Assembly (NCBI GenBank): GCA_017557605.1
Contig: JAFYYJ010000097.1
Span: 1 to 33,733 of the forward strand
Direction: 5' to 3'
Length of the DNA: 33,733 bases
Source: Salinivirgaceae bacterium
Lineage (GTDB): Bacteria; Bacteroidota; Bacteroidia; Bacteroidales; SZUA-534
In this document: in pieces, positions 32,537-33,733 of the stretch
How the letters are laid out: each line of letters starts with the position of its first letter
How positions within the stretch are numbered: the first letter of the stretch is position 1
The notes under the pieces: model-generated
Databases searched by the model: none
Told to the model about the DNA's origin: nothing
What the model saw: the letters and a program-made list of their open reading frames with translations, nothing else
Program-made: the position numbers and the translations under genes

Positions 32537-32965
32537 ATGATTAACAAAGTTATTTTGGTGGGCAATGTTGGCGGTGACCCCGATGTTCGCACTTTGGAGA
32601 ATAATGTTAAGGTGGCAACCGTATCGTTGGCTACTTCGGAACGTTATACTGACAGCAACAAACAGAAACAGGAACGTACAACATGGCACCGAGTTGTGCT
32701 GTGGCGTAATTTGGCCGAAGTTGTTGAAAAATACGTACATAAAGGCTCGCAGTTGTATATCGAAGGTCGTATTTCGAACCGTCAGTACAAGGATAAAGAC
32801 GGAAACGACCGCTATGCAATGGAGATTGTTGCTAACGACATGAAACTTCTTGGCAAACGTGATGACAATAGTGGCACCACAAATCACAATACTGATGTGT
32901 CGCCGATAGGCACTGTGCCTCCGCCATCAGTAGATGAGATGCCGGCAGATGATTTGCCATTTTAG
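32537..32965 (+). CDS. ssb: Single-stranded DNA-binding protein, full-length
   Basis: A 142-residue SSB starting MINKVILVGNVGGDPDVRTL, with WHRVVLWRNLAEVVEKYVHKG and LYIEGRISNRQYKDKDG, a short polar linker (about 110-130) and the acidic tip ADDLPF at the C-terminus, which binds partners such as RecO, PriA or primase. This is likely the housekeeping SSB. It lies 21 nt before gldE; the order ssb-gldE is conserved in Bacteroidota (often mutY-ssb-gldE-gldD). Here a second ssb stands where mutY would be expected. Confidence 0.95.
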   Translation: MINKVILVGNVGGDPDVRTLENNVKVATVSLATSERYTDSNKQKQERTTWHRVVLWRNLAEVVEKYVHKGSQLYIEGRISNRQYKDKDGNDRYAMEIVANDMKLLGKRDDNSGTTNHNTDVSPIGTVPPPSVDEMPADDLPF

Positions 32966-32986
32966 TGTTAACCAATACTTTATATT

Positions 32987-33733
32987 TTGGAAACCGACCA
33001 TTATGCGCAAGAGTTGACATCGAATACATTTGATGTCGGCTCTTGCTTTTTCAGTAGCACACCATTTATTATAGGTGTTATTGTTTTATTGATGATTGTT
33101 GCCGGTTTGGTGTCGGGCAGCAAAGTCGCTTTTCTCTCGTTAGATTCCGATTCCATACAAAAATATCGCAAAAGCGGAAGATACACTTCGCGTGTGGCCG
33201 TTAAGCTTATTGAGCGTATTGAAGAGTTGTTGGCGCTGATAACGGTGCTTAACTGTTTCAATTACACGGCTATAGCCAGTATGTCATTTTTTGTTGCAAA
33301 GCCGATATTGGCATCGTTCAGTCCTATAGTGGCAATTGCTTTGACGGCGCTTGTGCTGTTGCCGGTTATCATGCTTTTCTGCGAAGTGATGCCGAAAATG
33401 TTCGCCCGCCATTCGCAGGGTTTTTACGTGTCATTTATGGCTGTGCCACTGTATTTTATGAGCAAATTACTTAAGCCGGCGACGTTTTTTATGACAAAAA
33501 ATAATCGTGGAATTGAGAGGCAAGTGCATATGAATCAGTCAATTTCGATGGATGAACTGTCGGATGTGATTGAAGAGAACTCGACCGGCCTAATGAGCGA
33601 GCGCGAGATGCTGAAGGGCATCATTGAGTTTGGAAACATCGAGGTATCTGAAATAATGTGCCCGCGCGTCGATATGGTGGCCATTGAGTCGAAAGAGCCG
33701 TTCGAGCAGGTGCTGAAGAAAATCACCGAATCG
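32987..33733 (+). CDS. gldE: Gliding motility-associated GldE (CNNM/CBS), 3' end cut by window
   Basis: The first 249 codons of a CorC/HlyC-like membrane protein. The frame is open from 32972 with no ATG before residue 36; TTG at 32987 is the most likely start (M-ETDHYAQELTS). Membrane helices lie at about 28-50, 89-105 and 110-130 with SGSKVAFLSL (48-57), LITVLNCFNYTAIA and CEVMPKMFARHS, all typical of the CNNM domain. Then DELSDVIEENSTGLMSEREM and LKGIIEFGNIEVSEIMCPRV and DMVAIE lead into the first CBS domain, where the window ends. Relatives can be annotated as hemolysin; position after ssb supports GldE, a protein that aids GldD in gliding/type IX secretion. Confidence 0.9.
   Translation, partial: METDHYAQELTSNTFDVGSCFFSSTPFIIGVIVLLMIVAGLVSGSKVAFLSLDSDSIQKYRKSGRYTSRVAVKLIERIEELLALITVLNCFNYTAIASMSFFVAKPILASFSPIVAIALTALVLLPVIMLFCEVMPKMFARHSQGFYVSFMAVPLYFMSKLLKPATFFMTKNNRGIERQVHMNQSISMDELSDVIEENSTGLMSEREMLKGIIEFGNIEVSEIMCPRVDMVAIESKEPFEQVLKKITES

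Overview
The window looks like chromosomal DNA from a member of the Bacteroidota, most likely order Bacteroidales. The evidence is the set of lineage-typical genes (DUF2764 inside a V-type ATPase operon, a DUF3078 outer-membrane protein, DUF4295 beside rpmB-rpmG, gldE after ssb, a GldM-like protein), the lack of clear Shine-Dalgarno sequences at most starts, and repeated promoter boxes of the Bacteroidota form TAnnTTTG with TTG/TTTG 19-21 nt upstream. I cannot name genus or species. No tRNA, rRNA, CRISPR array or insertion sequence was recognised.

Layout. 1-4424 (minus): start of a V/A-type ATPase operon, promoter then ntpE, DUF2764, ntpA, ntpB, continuing past the left edge. 4491-5648 (minus): a GNAT acetyltransferase and a secreted CAP-domain protein. 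5848-9502 (plus): a MaoC-like hydratase, a small acidic conserved protein, 6-phosphofructokinase and tilS. tilS overlaps convergent recJ. 9477-13599 (minus): tgt-lptG-type permease, then recJ. 13686-14915 (minus): a membrane HAMP-GAF-coiled-coil protein. 15043-16378 (plus): a five-helix membrane protein with a GldM-like soluble domain, then rpmH. 16499-19909 (minus): a 1136-residue secreted protein with three lamin-tail modules and a FlgD/CHU_C-like C-terminus, a candidate type IX secretion substrate. 20038-21048 (plus): asd.

21184-23990 is the accessory part. A promoter precedes a leader of about 295 nt, followed by one large gene for a fused nuclease/adenine methyltransferase (type IIG-like restriction-modification). 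The leader holds crossing complementary segments that form a pseudoknot, an alternative pairing for one strand, a terminator-like hairpin, and a perfect inverted repeat 5 nt before the start codon. I consider this the most novel element in the window. The middle of the enzyme gene is visibly AT-rich, which suggests an exchanged target-recognition region.

24039-26243 (minus) is a TPR-transmembrane-SpoIIE phosphatase and 26378-28039 (plus) a DUF3078 protein; a small minus-strand conserved gene follows. 28478-33733 (plus) is core: pncC/cinA C-domain, rpmB-rpmG-DUF4295, ftsY, rimO, two tandem ssb genes of which only the second has the acidic partner-binding tip, and a 3'-truncated gldE. Translation, RNA modification, DNA repair, envelope biogenesis and gliding/T9SS-related functions dominate; the restriction-modification locus is the only clear defence gene.
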